DNA of 64,000 bases, from NCBI GenBank assembly GCA_020440645.1, contig JAGRNR010000003.1:85463-149462 (forward strand), read 5' to 3'. Under the pieces are notes generated by a model. That model was not told the DNA's origin. It ran no database searches and saw only the letters and a program-made list of their open reading frames with translations. Shown here piece by piece: positions 8,405 through 18,319 of the stretch (positions are counted from its first letter, which is position 1; the number at the start of each line of letters is the position of its first letter). Both the position numbers and the translations under genes were made by a program. This stretch comes from JAHEFU01 sp020440645 (GTDB lineage Bacteria; 4484-113; JAFGCY01).

Positions 8405-10351
8405 ATGAAGCGATATACCACCCTGGTGCTTGCACTTCCACTGCTGCTTTCCCTGGCATTGCCGGCCGTCTCATGCAGCTCAGGAGCCACCCCGGCCACC
8501 CCGCCCGAAGCATCCGCCGGCCCGGGCAATGGGCTGCCCGCCCCGTCAGCCGTCGAGCGTAGCAGCAGTGCCGTGCTCGAGCTGCGGATCCACAGCGGAG
8601 CGGAATTCATGCCTGCTTCATCGCAGAATGTCACAGCGGATGCTGACCAGGCCGTGTTCTCCCTCACTCCGGCCGGAGACCCGCCACTGCGCTCCGAGAT
8701 CTGCTACGCGATGTACGACTTCCAGCTTGATCCCAGCACTGTTGCCAGCAAGCTCAACCTCAACTGGGCCGACGATGCCACTCCCGCCAATGGCGCGGTC
8801 CTTGCCGCTTTGGCCAACTGGGACAGCGACCGCTGGGACTGGCAGCCAGTCAACGGCCCGAGCTGGGACTTCGGCGACTCCGCGCCCTACCGCCGCAATG
8901 ACGGGCTGGTGCTGGCCGTCGTGATGATTGCCACTGCGGGTGGTGGCCGGCTGGAGTGGATCCGGCTCGGCGAGAATTCCCCGCCCGTGATTTCTGTTGT
9001 GACCAATGGTGACGGAGGCACTGCCCCGTCCATGATCAGTGTGGACGCCACTGCCAGCCGCGACGTCGACGGCACGCTGGCCGACTTCAGCTGGGACTGG
9101 AATGCCGATGGCAGCATCGAGCACCAGGGCACCGCGCCCGGCACTGACGACTGGCAGTGCTACCTCGGCGGCCGGACCAGCCTGCGCCTGAGTGCGACTG
9201 ACAACATCGGCGCTAAGTCCGAACTGCTGCTGGAATTCAATACACTGGCCCATGCTCCCTGGTGGTGCGCCGGTGCGAACCGCTACCAGAACCGCCGCAG
9301 CCCGGCCAGCGGCCCCGCCCTGCTCAGTGCCACAGATGAACCGGCATGGAGCTTTGATGTGATAGATGGCCCTGACGGAGTGCTGCAGGGCGCGGATGGC
9401 ACGATCTACGCTGCCAACCATGATGGCAAGATCTACGCGATTGACCCCGCTACGGGAATGGAGATCACCCATTTCGATGAAGGCAGCGGCAAGTACCTGA
9501 GCCTGCGTGCCATCGGCCCGGACGGCAGGGTCTATGCCCTGATAAACAATGGCTCCCCTGAAACTGACAATGCCGTGCTGGCGCTGGACGGCGACCTGGA
9601 CGAGGACTGGCGCCTGCTGGCCTCTACCGGTGTGCGGGACATGCACGGCTTCACGATGGATGGCGGCCTGCTGCTGAGCTATGGCACGAATGAACTGCGC
9701 AGTGTTGATCCGGAGGCGACCGCCAGTGTCAACTGGAGCTACACCACCCCGAGCGGTCTGCCGCGGAACATCGCCGCCATCGGCGATGACGGGCAGGTCT
9801 ACTTCGGCACAGACAAGTCTGACTGCTATGCGCTGGACCTGGCTGGCAACCTGCTGGACACCACGGCGGCCAACTCAAAGCTGCTCACTTCACCGGTGGT
9901 CGGCAGCAGCGGCAATGTGATGCTGGTGGCGGGATCCGCGGGTTATGTGATGTTCTGCGACCAGAACTGCACGAAGCTCGGCTACTTCGCCGTACCCGGT
10001 GGCAACCACCCGCTCAGCTATCCGGCAATCGGATTCGAGCTCGGTGTCGAACACCTGCTTGTGCCGGCCCAGGGCAAGGTCATGTACGCGCTCAACATGG
10101 AGGCTGTGAAGGACTGGTCGCTGACCGAGGACAGCGCCGGCCCGGCGGCACCGATCGTGGATGCCAGCGAGGACATCTACGTCAGCATCTTCAAGGACCT
10201 GGTCTGCCTCAAGCCGAACAAGAACGAGCGCTGGCGATTCACCTATGACTACACCACTGCGGAGTCGGTTGTGCCGCTGATCATGCTGTCCGACGGCAGC
10301 CTGCTGATCAGGACCAACGGTGACGACACGATCCGCTGCTACCGGCCCTGA
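8405..10351 (+). CDS. large lipoprotein: shared N-terminal module, PKD-like domain, PQQ-like propeller
   Basis: A 648-residue lipoprotein (LALPAVSCSS lipobox) starting at ATG 8405 after GGGGAGACGACT, a leader nearly the same as that of the paralogue at 14144. Residues about 70-190 carry the module shared with five other lipoproteins here (YAMYDFQLDP ... LAALANWDSDRWDWQPVNGP). A PKD-like segment follows (SPPVISVV ... DVDGTLADFSWDWNADG). The rest consists of beta-propeller repeats of the PQQ/YncE type (GADGTIYAANHDGKIYAIDPATG, IGDDGQVYFGTDKSDCYALD). No catalytic motif is visible, so binding or scaffolding at the cell surface is the likeliest role. It converges on the next gene with only two bases between the stops. 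Confidence 0.75.
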   Translation: MKRYTTLVLALPLLLSLALPAVSCSSGATPATPPEASAGPGNGLPAPSAVERSSSAVLELRIHSGAEFMPASSQNVTADADQAVFSLTPAGDPPLRSEICYAMYDFQLDPSTVASKLNLNWADDATPANGAVLAALANWDSDRWDWQPVNGPSWDFGDSAPYRRNDGLVLAVVMIATAGGGRLEWIRLGENSPPVISVVTNGDGGTAPSMISVDATASRDVDGTLADFSWDWNADGSIEHQGTAPGTDDWQCYLGGRTSLRLSATDNIGAKSELLLEFNTLAHAPWWCAGANRYQNRRSPASGPALLSATDEPAWSFDVIDGPDGVLQGADGTIYAANHDGKIYAIDPATGMEITHFDEGSGKYLSLRAIGPDGRVYALINNGSPETDNAVLALDGDLDEDWRLLASTGVRDMHGFTMDGGLLLSYGTNELRSVDPEATASVNWSYTTPSGLPRNIAAIGDDGQVYFGTDKSDCYALDLAGNLLDTTAANSKLLTSPVVGSSGNVMLVAGSAGYVMFCDQNCTKLGYFAVPGGNHPLSYPAIGFELGVEHLLVPAQGKVMYALNMEAVKDWSLTEDSAGPAAPIVDASEDIYVSIFKDLVCLKPNKNERWRFTYDYTTAESVVPLIMLSDGSLLIRTNGDDTIRCYRP

Positions 10352-10353
10352 GC

Positions 10354-13300
10354 CTAGGGCACGGGTACCTTGTTGATGTAGACAACGTTGTGAGCTGCGT
10401 TCCAGCCGAAGACGATCACAGGCTGGCTGTTCACTTCAAGCAGCGGGCAGATGCCTCCGCCGAGGTCCGTGTACATGATGCGCTCGTAGTTCCAGTCCGA
10501 GTCCCCGGCCGGGCTGCTGTTGCTTGCACTGGCCAGCGTCAGTCCACCATTCGGGGTATTGGCAACGTAGCTGAACATCGGGATGCCATCCACGACCGCC
10601 AGTGAGGGTGTGCCGCGCTTGCCGGTCTCGACAGTCATGATGTTCCAGTCCGCCGTGCTGGCCGGAGAGTCGCTGTCAGCCCAGGCGAAGCGCATTCCGA
10701 GCGGTCCGTCGGCAAATCCATAGGCGATCGCCGGGCGTCCGCCGAGATCCACCATCGACATGTACTGGCCGGTGTTCTTCGCCGGGTCCACCTTGTGCAG
10801 CACCCAGTCTGAGGGGCCGGTCGGAGTGTCCGTGGTGCCGCGCGCCAGCCAAAGTCGCAGCTGCGTGTCCGGGGCCGGGTCACGCTTGCCGTATGCGATG
10901 TAGGGCTTGCCACCGATCTCAATCAACTGCAGGGATTCACTCACATCCGGGCTGCCGGCAGTGTCCACCTCCGTGATCACCCAGTCCCCGGGAGCTGTCG
11001 GATTGGCCTTCGTCGAATAGGCGTAATAGATGTCATTCGGGTTGAAGCTGTGGGTGTAGGCAACCGCCGGCTTGCCGTTGATCACCGCCACGCTGCTGGA
11101 CTCACCGCAGTTGGAAGTGCCATCGATGTTCATGTACAGCCAGCTGGCACCGGCCCACTTGGCGGCTGACAACGATCCGCTGGAATAGCCGATCAGCGGC
11201 ACACCGGCCAGGTCGCACAGGTTGTAGGGGTTGTTTGTCTTCTGTACAAGTCCATCGGCGATTGCGGTCTGCACTGACCAGTCCGAGTTGTCATCCGGCT
11301 CTGCCATGCTGCTGATGAAGTACTCCATGCCGGAGTTGGTGGTCGTCGAACTGACCGCGGGATAGCCCCCGACGAGAGTCGCACTCAGACGCCTGTAGTT
11401 GGTGCCGTCCGTCCAGCTGCGGATCACATGGCTGCCCCAGCCCTCAATCAGCGGCAGGCCGACCGAGACTTCCGTGGTGATCTCCCCCGTGGCACCTTCG
11501 TTGTCAGTCACGCGCAGCATGGCGGTATAGGTGCCATCCGCCGGATAGACATGGTTGGTGATTGTCAGGCTTGCGCCCTCGGCATCGATCGTGCCGTCAT
11601 TCTCAAAGTCCCACTCGTAGTAGACCAGGAATCCATCCTCGTCCCGGCTGCCGTCCGAGTCAAACTCGACATCCAGCGGGGCCGGGCCGGAAGGCGGCGT
11701 GGCCGTGATCTCCGGGTATGGTGCAAAGTTATCCGGCTCGATGGTGATCTGCTCAGTCGCCGTGTCGTACAGCCCGGCATCATCCATCACGCGCACCTTG
11801 GCCGTCACTGTACCGAGCTGCGTATAGGTGTGCTGCACCACCGGCTCCGTTGTCACCAGGTCGTAGATGCCGTCATTCTCCCAGTCGAATTCATACAGCA
11901 CGATCCAGCCGTCGCTGTCGCCACTGGTGGCATCCAGCGTGCACTCATATGGTGCGATGGCCTTGCCGTTGTTCGGGTCGAACAGGTAGGCGGCCGGCGG
12001 CTGGTTCACCGCAACCTCCAGCGCGAAGTCAAACTTCTGGTTGCCCTCAGCACCATTGACTGTCAGGCTGGCGTCGTAGCTGCCCTCGCTGCCGAGCACG
12101 ACCACCGGACCTGGATCACTGCTCGTATTGGGGCTGGCACCGCCGCCGAAGTCCCAGCTGAAGGTGGCCTGCGGGTCACCGCTGACCTGTGGGATGAAAC
12201 GGATCGTCTGGCCCTCGGCACCGCTTGTCGGCGATACGCCACTGACCTGCGGGGACTGTGCCACATAGCCGAGGTCCGGTGCGCTGTGCGCGCTTTCCGA
12301 ACTGTCCTGCAGGGCCGTGACCCAGTAGACGTGTGCCAGTTCATCGAGCACGCTGCTGTCAGTGTATTCACTGACGGCTCCGACCTGCTGGACCAGGTTC
12401 TGCCTGGTGTCACGGTAGATCCGGTAGCCGTCGGCACCGTCCACCTCAGTCCAGCTCAGCATGATGCTGTTGCCAGCGGTGCCCTGCGAGGCCTCCAGCT
12501 TGTCCGGCGGCAGCAGGCTGATTGAGTTGCCGGTGAAGCGCTGCGCCGTGGCCTCGTTGTACTCATCCGTGATGTAGCCGCACTGCACGTACCAGTTGTA
12601 GGGATGCGTCAGCGTGTCGTAGGCCATCCACAGGTAGCCGTCATCGCCCCACTCCGTGCCCCAGCTGTTGCGCACGAGGAAGGCATCCTTGCCGTTGTCA
12701 TAACCGACGATCAGCATCGCATGCCCGCCGAAGCTCGGCCCCTGGAAATGCCAGACCTGGCCGGGGGCATACGTGAGCAGTCCGTAGTCAACCTGCGTGC
12801 TGACCAGCACGGGACGCTGCTGGAAGGCCAGCACGGACTTGATGCCCTCGATCGCGGCGGTACTGTGGCTGGCGAGCGGCACATAGCCGGTGCTCTTCAG
12901 CACCGCAGCGTCATTCAGGGCCGCGATTGACCAGTTGTCATTGTAGTCATAGTCGTAGGGGGCATTCAATTCGGTGGCAATGCCGAAGCGAGTCAGGCCG
13001 TCAGCCACCACATCCGTCCAGCGCCCGTAGTCGCCACCCGGTGGGAAGCCCTGGTCCTTGCCGCTTTCGATGTAAAGGAACTTCGGGCTGACCCGGAAGG
13101 CCGTGCCCGTCAGGTCCCAGCCCAGCGATTCGTAGATGCTGTACAGTTCGTAGTTGTAGGCACCGTCGCCAACCGCAAAGGCCGTGCAGCTGCCCCAGTA
13201 GCCCTGGTCATTGATCGGTGCACAGCCGGCGCGCAGGTCGACACTGCCCGGCAGCGTTGGCACATACAACGCAGGCGCACTGGTCTGCACCGGGATGTCC

Positions 13301-14010
13301 TCATACTCGAAGCCGGTGCCACGCATCTCCGGTGCACCGATCGTCATGCTGTGCAGCACCACCACGCTTTCGCGCTGCAGGGCCAGCACATTGACCAGCA
13401 GCTTGCCGTTGGCATCCGTATAGGGAGCCAGGTCGTCCAGAGTCAGCACCTGGTCCAGCGGGCCGTCGAACCAGCTCCAGCGGTTGGCATCCCAGTTCGC
13501 CAGGCCGACGAAGTACTTGTCCGGAATGCGCGGCAGGCCGTTCTCCGCCCAGTTGAAGCCGATGGTCGGATCACCTGTGTAACCGGTCAGGTCCACCTGG
13601 TAGATCGCATAGGCCGCATCACTCAGGTCGTCGAAGATCGCATTGTTCCAGACCGGACGGTACACAAGGTAATCGCCCTTCACTTCCACCCGGCTGTTCA
13701 GCAGGTCGGTGCGGTAGTCCACTGCCGCAATCTCAACCTCAGTGGCGGAAGTGCTGCGCCCTGGCAGCGGCATATTGGAGAGCGCCATGCTGATCGAGCT
13801 GGCCGCCTTCAGTCCGGCCGGCTGCTCGCTGATTTCCTGCTGCGGATTCATCCGTACCGCCAGCTTGACCTGCCGTGCATTGGCAGGCGCTTCCGGCAAC
13901 GGCTGGACAGCCTGCTGGGGCGGTCCTGCTGTGGGAAGATCGTTGCCACCACCGCATGCCGCGGCGATGCTGCATAGCAGGATCACCAATCCGATCCTGC
14001 AATTCCTCAC
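10354..14010 (-). CDS. C1A (papain-like) cysteine peptidase lipoprotein with PKD domains
   Basis: A 1218-residue exported protease. The start is GTG 14010, behind AGGGACAGGACA and about 28 bases after a TATAAT. It gives a short lipoprotein signal (GLVILLCSIAAAC). Order: shared N-terminal module (YAIYQVDLTGYTGD ... VGLANWDANRWSWFDGP); a papain domain with Cys275 in QGYWGSCTAFAV, His430 in FGGHAMLIVGYD and Asn448 in VRNSWGTEWG; an FN3-like segment (YRIYRDTRQN); three PKD-like domains (ATFSWDFGGG, LYEFDWENDG, YYEWDFENDG); and a C-terminal repeat region with GGRPAIAYG-type units. The catalytic triad is complete, so it should be an active surface protease. An inhibitory propeptide was not recognised. 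Upstream in-frame ATGs exist but lie across the promoter. Confidence 0.85.
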   Translation of the reverse strand: MRNCRIGLVILLCSIAAACGGGNDLPTAGPPQQAVQPLPEAPANARQVKLAVRMNPQQEISEQPAGLKAASSISMALSNMPLPGRSTSATEVEIAAVDYRTDLLNSRVEVKGDYLVYRPVWNNAIFDDLSDAAYAIYQVDLTGYTGDPTIGFNWAENGLPRIPDKYFVGLANWDANRWSWFDGPLDQVLTLDDLAPYTDANGKLLVNVLALQRESVVVLHSMTIGAPEMRGTGFEYEDIPVQTSAPALYVPTLPGSVDLRAGCAPINDQGYWGSCTAFAVGDGAYNYELYSIYESLGWDLTGTAFRVSPKFLYIESGKDQGFPPGGDYGRWTDVVADGLTRFGIATELNAPYDYDYNDNWSIAALNDAAVLKSTGYVPLASHSTAAIEGIKSVLAFQQRPVLVSTQVDYGLLTYAPGQVWHFQGPSFGGHAMLIVGYDNGKDAFLVRNSWGTEWGDDGYLWMAYDTLTHPYNWYVQCGYITDEYNEATAQRFTGNSISLLPPDKLEASQGTAGNSIMLSWTEVDGADGYRIYRDTRQNLVQQVGAVSEYTDSSVLDELAHVYWVTALQDSSESAHSAPDLGYVAQSPQVSGVSPTSGAEGQTIRFIPQVSGDPQATFSWDFGGGASPNTSSDPGPVVVLGSEGSYDASLTVNGAEGNQKFDFALEVAVNQPPAAYLFDPNNGKAIAPYECTLDATSGDSDGWIVLYEFDWENDGIYDLVTTEPVVQHTYTQLGTVTAKVRVMDDAGLYDTATEQITIEPDNFAPYPEITATPPSGPAPLDVEFDSDGSRDEDGFLVYYEWDFENDGTIDAEGASLTITNHVYPADGTYTAMLRVTDNEGATGEITTEVSVGLPLIEGWGSHVIRSWTDGTNYRRLSATLVGGYPAVSSTTTNSGMEYFISSMAEPDDNSDWSVQTAIADGLVQKTNNPYNLCDLAGVPLIGYSSGSLSAAKWAGASWLYMNIDGTSNCGESSSVAVINGKPAVAYTHSFNPNDIYYAYSTKANPTAPGDWVITEVDTAGSPDVSESLQLIEIGGKPYIAYGKRDPAPDTQLRLWLARGTTDTPTGPSDWVLHKVDPAKNTGQYMSMVDLGGRPAIAYGFADGPLGMRFAWADSDSPASTADWNIMTVETGKRGTPSLAVVDGIPMFSYVANTPNGGLTLASASNSSPAGDSDWNYERIMYTDLGGGICPLLEVNSQPVIVFGWNAAHNVVYINKVPVP

Positions 14011-14037
14011 TGTCCTGTCCCTGTAGCTCATCCGCCC

Positions 14038-14084
14038 ATTATAACGGGCAGGAAGCCGCATCCGCACTGCCCGCACCTTATAAT
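14038..14084. promoter_or_regulatory. divergent -10 elements for two lipoprotein genes
   Basis: A perfect TATAAT on the minus strand (14043-14038) points at the protease gene starting at 14010. Another on the plus strand (14079-14084) points at the propeller gene starting at 14144. No good -35 was seen for either. The two -10 boxes lie about 36 bases apart, so one bound regulator could affect both genes. Confidence 0.55.
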
Positions 14085-14143
14085 AGAACCTGGCTATGCC
14101 CGGCAGCCGGGATCAATCCGGATGCTGCACCTAGGGGAGACGA

Positions 14144-17104
14144 ATGAAACTGCTCTTCAGCACCCTGACCTTTGCAATCATCTGCCTGCTGGCGGCTTGT
14201 GGAGCCGCCAGACACAACCCCGCAGGCGATGCGGAAGCACTTGACTCCACTCCGGTCGGCAGTGCTCTTCCCGGCATCAATCAGCTTGATGCAATGAAGG
14301 GCGCCAGCCTCGCAGGCTTCACCCGGCTTGGCAATGAATTCCAGGATTCGAATGCCATCAGCAGCGTGGAGAACACGAGCATCCGTCTCGGTGAGCTGAT
14401 CGGCCAGCAGACCTATGCCATCTACCGCTTCGACTCCAGTGCGGTGGATGAGCTGGCCTCTGTCGGCTACACGACGAGTGAAAAGGCCACCGGCTTCTCC
14501 CCGATCTATATGCTGCTGGCTGATTACACCTATGGCCGCTGGCGCATGATCGAATTCAACCAGCCCGCTGACAACTTCTCCGTCGGCGGTGATCCCGGCC
14601 AGTACACCAGCCCCGGCGGCTATACCTACCTGGCAATGCTCGGCTACGACGGCGAGTACTACCTGCTGGACAGCGTGGAGGTCTACTTCTCCAACATCCC
14701 GACAGATCTCGGTGCCTGGCCGACGGCCGGTGGTTCCAACCAGCGGCGCGGATACTCCGCTGACAACGTGGTGGAGAGCGCCAACGTGCACTGGAAGACC
14801 GTGCTGCCCAAATCCCTGCTGCATTCGGCCCCGGTGCAGAATGCAGATGGCACTATATTCCTCGGATCCTATGAGCCGGTTGAGCAGAAGGGCTCGCTGT
14901 TTGCGCTGGACACCGACGGCAGCCTGCTGTGGGAGCACGAGGTGCTGGACCAGATCAGCTCAACGCCGGCAATCGGCCCGCAGGGGCATGTCGTGTTCGG
15001 CGACATCGCCGACTACGTCTATGCAGTCAACCGCGCCGGCATCCGTGCCTGGCACACCAAGCTGCCGCGCGAGGTCTACTCCAGCCCGGCAATCCTCGAT
15101 GACGGCTCGATCATCGTCGGCACCCAGGGCAGCCAGCTCTACAAGCTGGACTACCTCGGCATCGAGCAGTGGCACCTCGACACCTCAAGCGGGATCTACT
15201 GCCCACCCGCCATCGCGGCGGACGGCACGATCTATGTCTGCACCGCGGGGGGCGCGCTGGCCAGTGTCAGCCCTGACGGAGAACTCAACTGGGAGCACAG
15301 CGGCACGGGCGAGGCGCATGCCAGCCCCTGCATCACTTCGACCGGCAAGCTGGTCTACGCCACGCAGGATGGCAACATCTACTCCGTCGACGCCGATGGC
15401 AACCAGCTCGGCACCCATGCCGCAGGCACCAGCTTTGAGGGTGCTCCGGCGGAGGGCCCCGACGGCAACATCTACATCGCCAACATGGACGGCAAGCTGT
15501 ACAAGTACGACAGCGATGCCAACCTGCTTGACACCTTCATCACGGGCAGCCCGATCGAGGGCAGCGTGGTGATTGACGGTGACGGCACCGTGTTCTTCGG
15601 CACGGCCTCCGGCAGCGTCTACGCGGTTACGCCGGACCTGCAGCTGCAATGGCAATACGATTCGGATGTCAGCTACCGCTGCGGTCTCGCGATTTGCGAA
15701 GGCGGCATGCTGCTGGCCCCGGCCACGGACGGCACCCTGACGGCCTTTGCCCCCAATGATGCAGTCATCCCCGCCCAGCCGACCGGGCTGACCGCCAGCC
15801 AGGGCACATTCGCCGACTATGTCCAGCTCAGCTGGGATGAGCAGTTCGATGCCAACGGCTTCGACATCTACCGGGATGGCAGCGGCAGCCCCGTCGATTC
15901 CGTGGTCGGCCTGTTCAGCTGGTTCGACGAGGGCCTGTCTGATGACACACACCACACATACACCATCGTTGCCACCAATGAGACCGGCAGCAGCATCGCC
16001 AGTGAATCCGCCGAGGGCTGGGCGATCGGCATTGACCCCGGCGCCGGTGACTGGAACATGTACTGTGCAGACCCGGCGCATACCGGACTGAGCAGCCTGG
16101 CGGGTCCGCATGACGGACAGCTGGACTGGAGCTACGAAACCGGCATCACCGGCCATAGCAGCCCGGTGATCGGTGCATTCGGCGAAATCTACTTCACCGT
16201 CGGTGTGGATAACCCCTATGTTTACTCGCTGGCGCAGGACGGCTCGCTGCGCTGGGCCACCGCGCGCAACCAGAGCATCAGCGCCGGCCTTGCGATCGAT
16301 GACAACGGGTACATCTACGGTTCGGAATCGGATTATATTTTCAGGCTGAAGCCGGACGGCTCCGAGGACTGGTCAGTCACATATACGAATGGAAACTTCG
16401 GGCCGCCGACCCTTCACGAAGACAGCGTCTACTACAGCGGCGAGATCTTCAGCGGACCTGACCTCACACTCAAGCTGGCAATGAGCGACGGTTCAGAGAC
16501 CTGGTCCTACAGCAAGGGCAGCCGTTTCGGCGCGCCATCGATCGGCAGTGACGGCCGTGTATACGTCTGTGGCGGTAGCAACCGGGTCTACATCGTCAAC
16601 ACCGATGGCTCCGCCGGTGGGGAACTGGGAGCAAGCGGAACCGTGGATGAGACCGCAGTGATCCTGCATGATGTGGTTAATGGCGACTTCGTGGCCGCAA
16701 CCAGCGGTCCTAAGCTTTACGCATGGAAGAATGGCAGCTTCGTCTTCAGCTACCCTGCAGACAATGACGACGTGACCGGCATCGCACTGATGCCCGGCCT
16801 CGACAATCTCGTGACAATCGGCGACGAATGCAGCAGGATTGACCTGACCGGTGCGGAACTCTGGACCGGCACACTCTCCCGCAAGACGCAGTACGCAATG
16901 CCCAGCGTTGACAAGGACGGCTACATTTACTACGGCGACAACCTCGGCATTTTGCGCTGTGTGGCCCCCAACGGCGACATCGCATGGGACTATGACACGG
17001 AAACGGACCTGGCCTACAGTTCCGTGGCGATCGGGCCGGACAACCGGGTCTATATCCTTGGCGCCAACGGCACGCTGTTCGCCTTTGAGAACCCAGCGCC
17101 GTAA
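14144..17104 (+). CDS. large PQQ-like beta-propeller lipoprotein with FN3 linker
   Basis: A 986-residue lipoprotein (AIICLLAACG) starting at ATG 14144 behind GGGGAGACGA. It has a diverged form of the shared N-terminal module (YAIYRFDSSAVDE ... ADYTYGRWRMIEF). A first propeller follows, with units such as ADGTIFLGSYEP and DDGSIIVGTQGSQLYKLD. Then come an FN3-like domain (PTGLTASQGTFADYVQLSWDEQF, FDIYRDGSG) and a second propeller ending VYILGANGTLFAFENPAP. Many units repeat a -DGxIY-G-xxxxxYA-D- pattern. No enzymatic residues were recognised, and although the repeat resembles PQQ-binding propellers there is no evidence for the cofactor. Its stop lies ten bases from the stop of the convergent glycosyltransferase gene. 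Confidence 0.75.
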   Translation: MKLLFSTLTFAIICLLAACGAARHNPAGDAEALDSTPVGSALPGINQLDAMKGASLAGFTRLGNEFQDSNAISSVENTSIRLGELIGQQTYAIYRFDSSAVDELASVGYTTSEKATGFSPIYMLLADYTYGRWRMIEFNQPADNFSVGGDPGQYTSPGGYTYLAMLGYDGEYYLLDSVEVYFSNIPTDLGAWPTAGGSNQRRGYSADNVVESANVHWKTVLPKSLLHSAPVQNADGTIFLGSYEPVEQKGSLFALDTDGSLLWEHEVLDQISSTPAIGPQGHVVFGDIADYVYAVNRAGIRAWHTKLPREVYSSPAILDDGSIIVGTQGSQLYKLDYLGIEQWHLDTSSGIYCPPAIAADGTIYVCTAGGALASVSPDGELNWEHSGTGEAHASPCITSTGKLVYATQDGNIYSVDADGNQLGTHAAGTSFEGAPAEGPDGNIYIANMDGKLYKYDSDANLLDTFITGSPIEGSVVIDGDGTVFFGTASGSVYAVTPDLQLQWQYDSDVSYRCGLAICEGGMLLAPATDGTLTAFAPNDAVIPAQPTGLTASQGTFADYVQLSWDEQFDANGFDIYRDGSGSPVDSVVGLFSWFDEGLSDDTHHTYTIVATNETGSSIASESAEGWAIGIDPGAGDWNMYCADPAHTGLSSLAGPHDGQLDWSYETGITGHSSPVIGAFGEIYFTVGVDNPYVYSLAQDGSLRWATARNQSISAGLAIDDNGYIYGSESDYIFRLKPDGSEDWSVTYTNGNFGPPTLHEDSVYYSGEIFSGPDLTLKLAMSDGSETWSYSKGSRFGAPSIGSDGRVYVCGGSNRVYIVNTDGSAGGELGASGTVDETAVILHDVVNGDFVAATSGPKLYAWKNGSFVFSYPADNDDVTGIALMPGLDNLVTIGDECSRIDLTGAELWTGTLSRKTQYAMPSVDKDGYIYYGDNLGILRCVAPNGDIAWDYDTETDLAYSSVAIGPDNRVYILGANGTLFAFENPAP

Positions 17105-17113
17105 GGATGCGGA

Positions 17114-18319
17114 TCAGGCATTGCCACGGCTGAACAGGGCCTGCAGCCTGCGCAGTGTCACATGCTGCGGGCCGGTTTCGGCGAAGTAGGTGCGGCCCTT
17201 CCACTGCACGCCGCCGCCAAGCGCGATGCTGTGGAAGGAGAGGATCGCCACCCACAGCATGCCGGGCATTGCCAGGCCGTGCATCAGCGCACTCCATACA
17301 GGTGTGCGGTAGGCCGCCGCCAGCAGCAGCCGGATCATCAGCACGTTGGCAGCACACATCAGCATGTGCAGCTGCGGCTGGCCTGCCAGCTGCTGGCAGG
17401 CGGCAACATACAGTGGCAGGCTGAACAACCCAAGCTGCAGTATGAAGAAGGCCCAGAAGCATGGCCCGTTGCGCAGCACCTTGTACAGGTTCTTGCGGAA
17501 GCCGTTGGCAACCTCGTGAATGTCGCGGTACATCCTGACACTGAGCAGCCGGCTGCCATCTAGCGTCAGGCTGCGCTCGCCGCATTCGCGGAATGCACGC
17601 GCCAGCGCATGGTCCTCCAGCAGTCCGCCGGCGCAGGCCCGGTGCCCATCGACTCGCTTGTATGCCGCAGCTTCCATCAGCAGGCAGGCCCCGCTGGCGA
17701 CCACCATCCCGGGATGCATGCTGCGGTGCATCGCCCCCATCGGGAAGCTGGTGAAGGTGGCGAAGTTAAGCAGCGGGATCGCCAGCTGCTCGGCAGCGCT
17801 CACGGTCTCGAAGTGCGGCCAGCAGGACAGGAAGCCCAGCTCGCGGGACTGCGCCTCAGCAAGCATCGCGTCAACAGCACCACGCTGCAGGCGCACATCG
17901 GCATCGAGGAACAGCAGCCAGTCTCCGCTGGCCTCTTCCGACAGCTGGTGGCAGGCCCAGGTCTTGCCGAACCATCCCTCCGGCCGTTCCCTGCCACTCA
18001 AAAGCCTGATGCGCCGGTCCATCAGCCCGTAGCGCCTGATGACACCTGCGGTTCCATCACTGCTTTCATCATCCAGGATCAGGATCTCCCGCACCCTGCT
18101 GCCCTGGCTGTGCAGGCTTTCCAGCAGGAAGGGCAGGTTGTGCTCCTCATCACGGCATGGAATCAGGATGGAAACGGAAGGCGAATCGCCTGCGGCATCC
18201 GGAGTTTCGGGAGGAATCTTCGGGGGCAGCTGTACCGCCGGCCATGCCCGGATGTTCCAGATCACGAATGCCAGTGCGATGCAACTTAGTACCCACAGGA
18301 TGAAGCCGATCAACTCCAT
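17114..18319 (-). CDS. membrane family-2 glycosyltransferase, CrtQ/HpnB-like
   Basis: A 401-residue GT-A glycosyltransferase with an N-terminal membrane helix (IGFILWVLSCIALAFVIWNI) and several C-terminal ones. Catalytic features are VSILIPCRDEEHNLP, ILILDDESSDGT and LLFLDADVRL, with acceptor-side motifs LLEDHALARAFRE and RMYRDIHEVANGFRKN. It is a paralogue of the glycosyltransferase inside the carotenoid operon at 31125. Both end with a conserved G-GV-WKGRTY stretch. This family includes carotenoid and hopanoid glycosyltransferases, so a lipid or terpenoid acceptor is likely, although the gene stands alone here. ATG 18319 follows GGAGGGATAC, and in-frame ATGs upstream lack such a site. Confidence 0.8.
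   Translation of the reverse strand: MELIGFILWVLSCIALAFVIWNIRAWPAVQLPPKIPPETPDAAGDSPSVSILIPCRDEEHNLPFLLESLHSQGSRVREILILDDESSDGTAGVIRRYGLMDRRIRLLSGRERPEGWFGKTWACHQLSEEASGDWLLFLDADVRLQRGAVDAMLAEAQSRELGFLSCWPHFETVSAAEQLAIPLLNFATFTSFPMGAMHRSMHPGMVVASGACLLMEAAAYKRVDGHRACAGGLLEDHALARAFRECGERSLTLDGSRLLSVRMYRDIHEVANGFRKNLYKVLRNGPCFWAFFILQLGLFSLPLYVAACQQLAGQPQLHMLMCAANVLMIRLLLAAAYRTPVWSALMHGLAMPGMLWVAILSFHSIALGGGVQWKGRTYFAETGPQHVTLRRLQALFSRGNA

Noticed and set aside
15185..16156. 323-codon minus-strand frame inside the propeller lipoprotein
   Set aside because: Shadow of the repeat structure on the coding strand; no ribosome site and no motif.
14144..17104. PQQ-dependent alcohol dehydrogenase
   Set aside because: The repeats resemble PQQ propellers, but the enzyme's catalytic Asp/Glu and calcium-site context and the tryptophan-docking motifs were not found. 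The FN3 linker and double propeller do not fit.
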